Below, piece after piece: positions 5,223 through 6,173 of a stretch of DNA of 6,173 bases (position 1 is the stretch's first letter; each line of letters begins with the position of its first letter). Both the position numbers and the translations under genes were made by a program. This DNA comes from Clostridium sp. UBA4746 (GTDB taxonomy: Bacteria > Bacillota > Clostridia > Clostridiales > Clostridiaceae), in the NCBI GenBank assembly GCA_002403785.1, contig DHIM01000147.1, forward strand, positions 1-6,173, written 5' to 3'. The notes under the pieces are model-generated. The model did not search any database. It saw only the letters and a program-made list of their open reading frames with translations, and was not told where the DNA came from.

Positions 5223-6173
5223 ATCAGTATACCTATACTAGAAGATAAAATAGTACAAGGTGCTTTAGTTATTATTTTGCAGAGCATTTACGAAGAAGAC
5301 TTTCTACCAATATCATTTGGTTTCAGACCAGAGAAAAGTTGTCATGATGCACTAAAGAATTTAAGTGATAATATAATGACAAAGAAAGTTAACTACGTAG
5401 TAGATGCTGATATAAGTGGTTTCTTTGACCATGTTAACCATGAATGGATGATGAAATTTCTCAAACTTAGAATAAGTGATAGTAAGATACTTGCTTTGAT
5501 TAAAAGATTTTTAAAAGCAGGTACAATGGAAAAAGGTAACTTTAAAGAAACAACAGAAGGTGTTTCGCAGGGAGGCAGCTTGTCCCCACTTTTGGCAAAT
5601 ATATACTTGCATTACACTCTTGACCTGTGGTTTACAAAAGTTGTAACTAAGCATTGTAAAGGCGAATGTTACATAACAAGATATGCAGATGATAGTGTAA
5701 CCTGTTTTCAATATGAAAATGATGCAAAAAGATATTATGAAGCACTAAAAAGTAGACTAGCAAAATTCCGATTAAGTATAGCAGAAGAAAAGACTAAAAC
5801 TATAGAATTTGGACGCTATGCTAAAGAACGATTAAACCGAAGAGTAATAAAGAAACCGAAAACCTTTGATTTTCTTGGATTTACACACTATTGCAGTAAA
5901 AGTAGAAATGGAAATTTCAAATTAAAATGGAAAACAGCTTCAAAGAAATTCCATGCTAAAGTAAATGACTTTAATAAGTGGATAAAAGAGAATCGTAATC
6001 TACCTCTAGGTTTAATATGGAAAAAGGTGAATTTAAAATTAAGAGGTCACTATAATTATTATGGTGTTAGTGATAACTGGGGTAATCTAATAAAATATAA
6101 AAGGAAAGTTGTAAAAAGTATGTTCTATTGGCTTCAAAAGAGAAGTCAGCGAACTAGCTTAAACTGGGATAAA
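5223..6173 (+). pseudogene. ltrA: Group II intron-type reverse transcriptase/maturase, 5'-truncated and running off the window
   Basis: Such proteins splice their group II intron RNA and copy it into DNA at the target site. The frame is open from 5166 to the window end, but family similarity begins only at about 5223 (IPILEDKIVQ). The initial RT0-RT2 part, roughly 120 residues, is absent and the preceding residues are unrelated. Next come SFGFRPEKSCHDAL, the metal-binding VDADISGFFDHVNHEW (key Asp 5409-5411), QGGSLSPLLANIYLHYTLDLWF (from 5568) and the catalytic YADD (5682-5693). Further on are KTFDFLGFTHYC and the maturase (domain X) block LKLRGHYNYYGVSDN. The window stops at SLNWDK, about 40-50 residues before the expected end. 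Two odd residues sit at conserved places: GVSQGG where GTPQGG is usual, and Ser after YADD where Phe is usual. No endonuclease domain is visible. The catalytic Asps remain, but a protein lacking the RT N-terminus is unlikely to work. Confidence 0.85.

Noticed and set aside
5511..5711. 66-residue minus-strand frame
   Set aside because: It lies wholly inside the reverse transcriptase on the opposite strand, where the conserved motifs are clear.

Overview
The window is AT-rich throughout, with purine-rich GGAGG-type ribosome binding sites and small hydrophobic or charged genes. The recognisable proteins (a glycoside hydrolase family 77 amylomaltase, an sll1863-like stress protein and a group II intron-type reverse transcriptase) all carry lysine-, isoleucine- and asparagine-rich, AT-driven sequence. 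This fits a low-GC Firmicute, most probably a Clostridium. The species is not established.

Layout, left to right. A rho-independent terminator (6-26) closes a gene outside the window. Three short plus-strand genes follow: a 54-residue unknown (82-246), a 65-residue protein with two membrane segments (390-587) and a 46-residue charged ORF (767-907) whose 3' continuation stays open in another frame. Next is a 77-residue protein with a helix-turn-helix-like segment (1065-1298), which has a short palindrome just upstream. An sll1863-like gene (1413-1630) is broken by two TAG codons and a frameshift. A 300-base gene-poor stretch leads to malQ (1932-3362), which is interrupted by one TAG at codon 117 and has lost its last ~20 residues, though all three catalytic residues remain. 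A bidirectional terminator (3394-3427) separates malQ from a convergent minus-strand gene. That gene (3457-4668) encodes a 403-residue membrane protein ending in 18 tandem TTGTPx hexapeptides and is driven by a perfect sigma-A consensus promoter (4695-4723). A 48-residue orphan ORF and a non-coding stretch with an inverted repeat and an orphan leftward terminator follow. The window ends inside a reverse transcriptase/maturase that lacks its N-terminal part.

The genes do not form a pathway. The window reads as a decaying, rearranged stretch: three recognisable genes are broken, several small remnants remain, and one gene with its own strong promoter and terminator looks intact, the TTGTPx-repeat membrane protein. 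I see no convincing new defence or mobile system. The most interesting signals are the 18-bp coding minisatellite, the exclusive use of TAG in all three premature stops, and a possible self-operator upstream of the small HTH-like gene.
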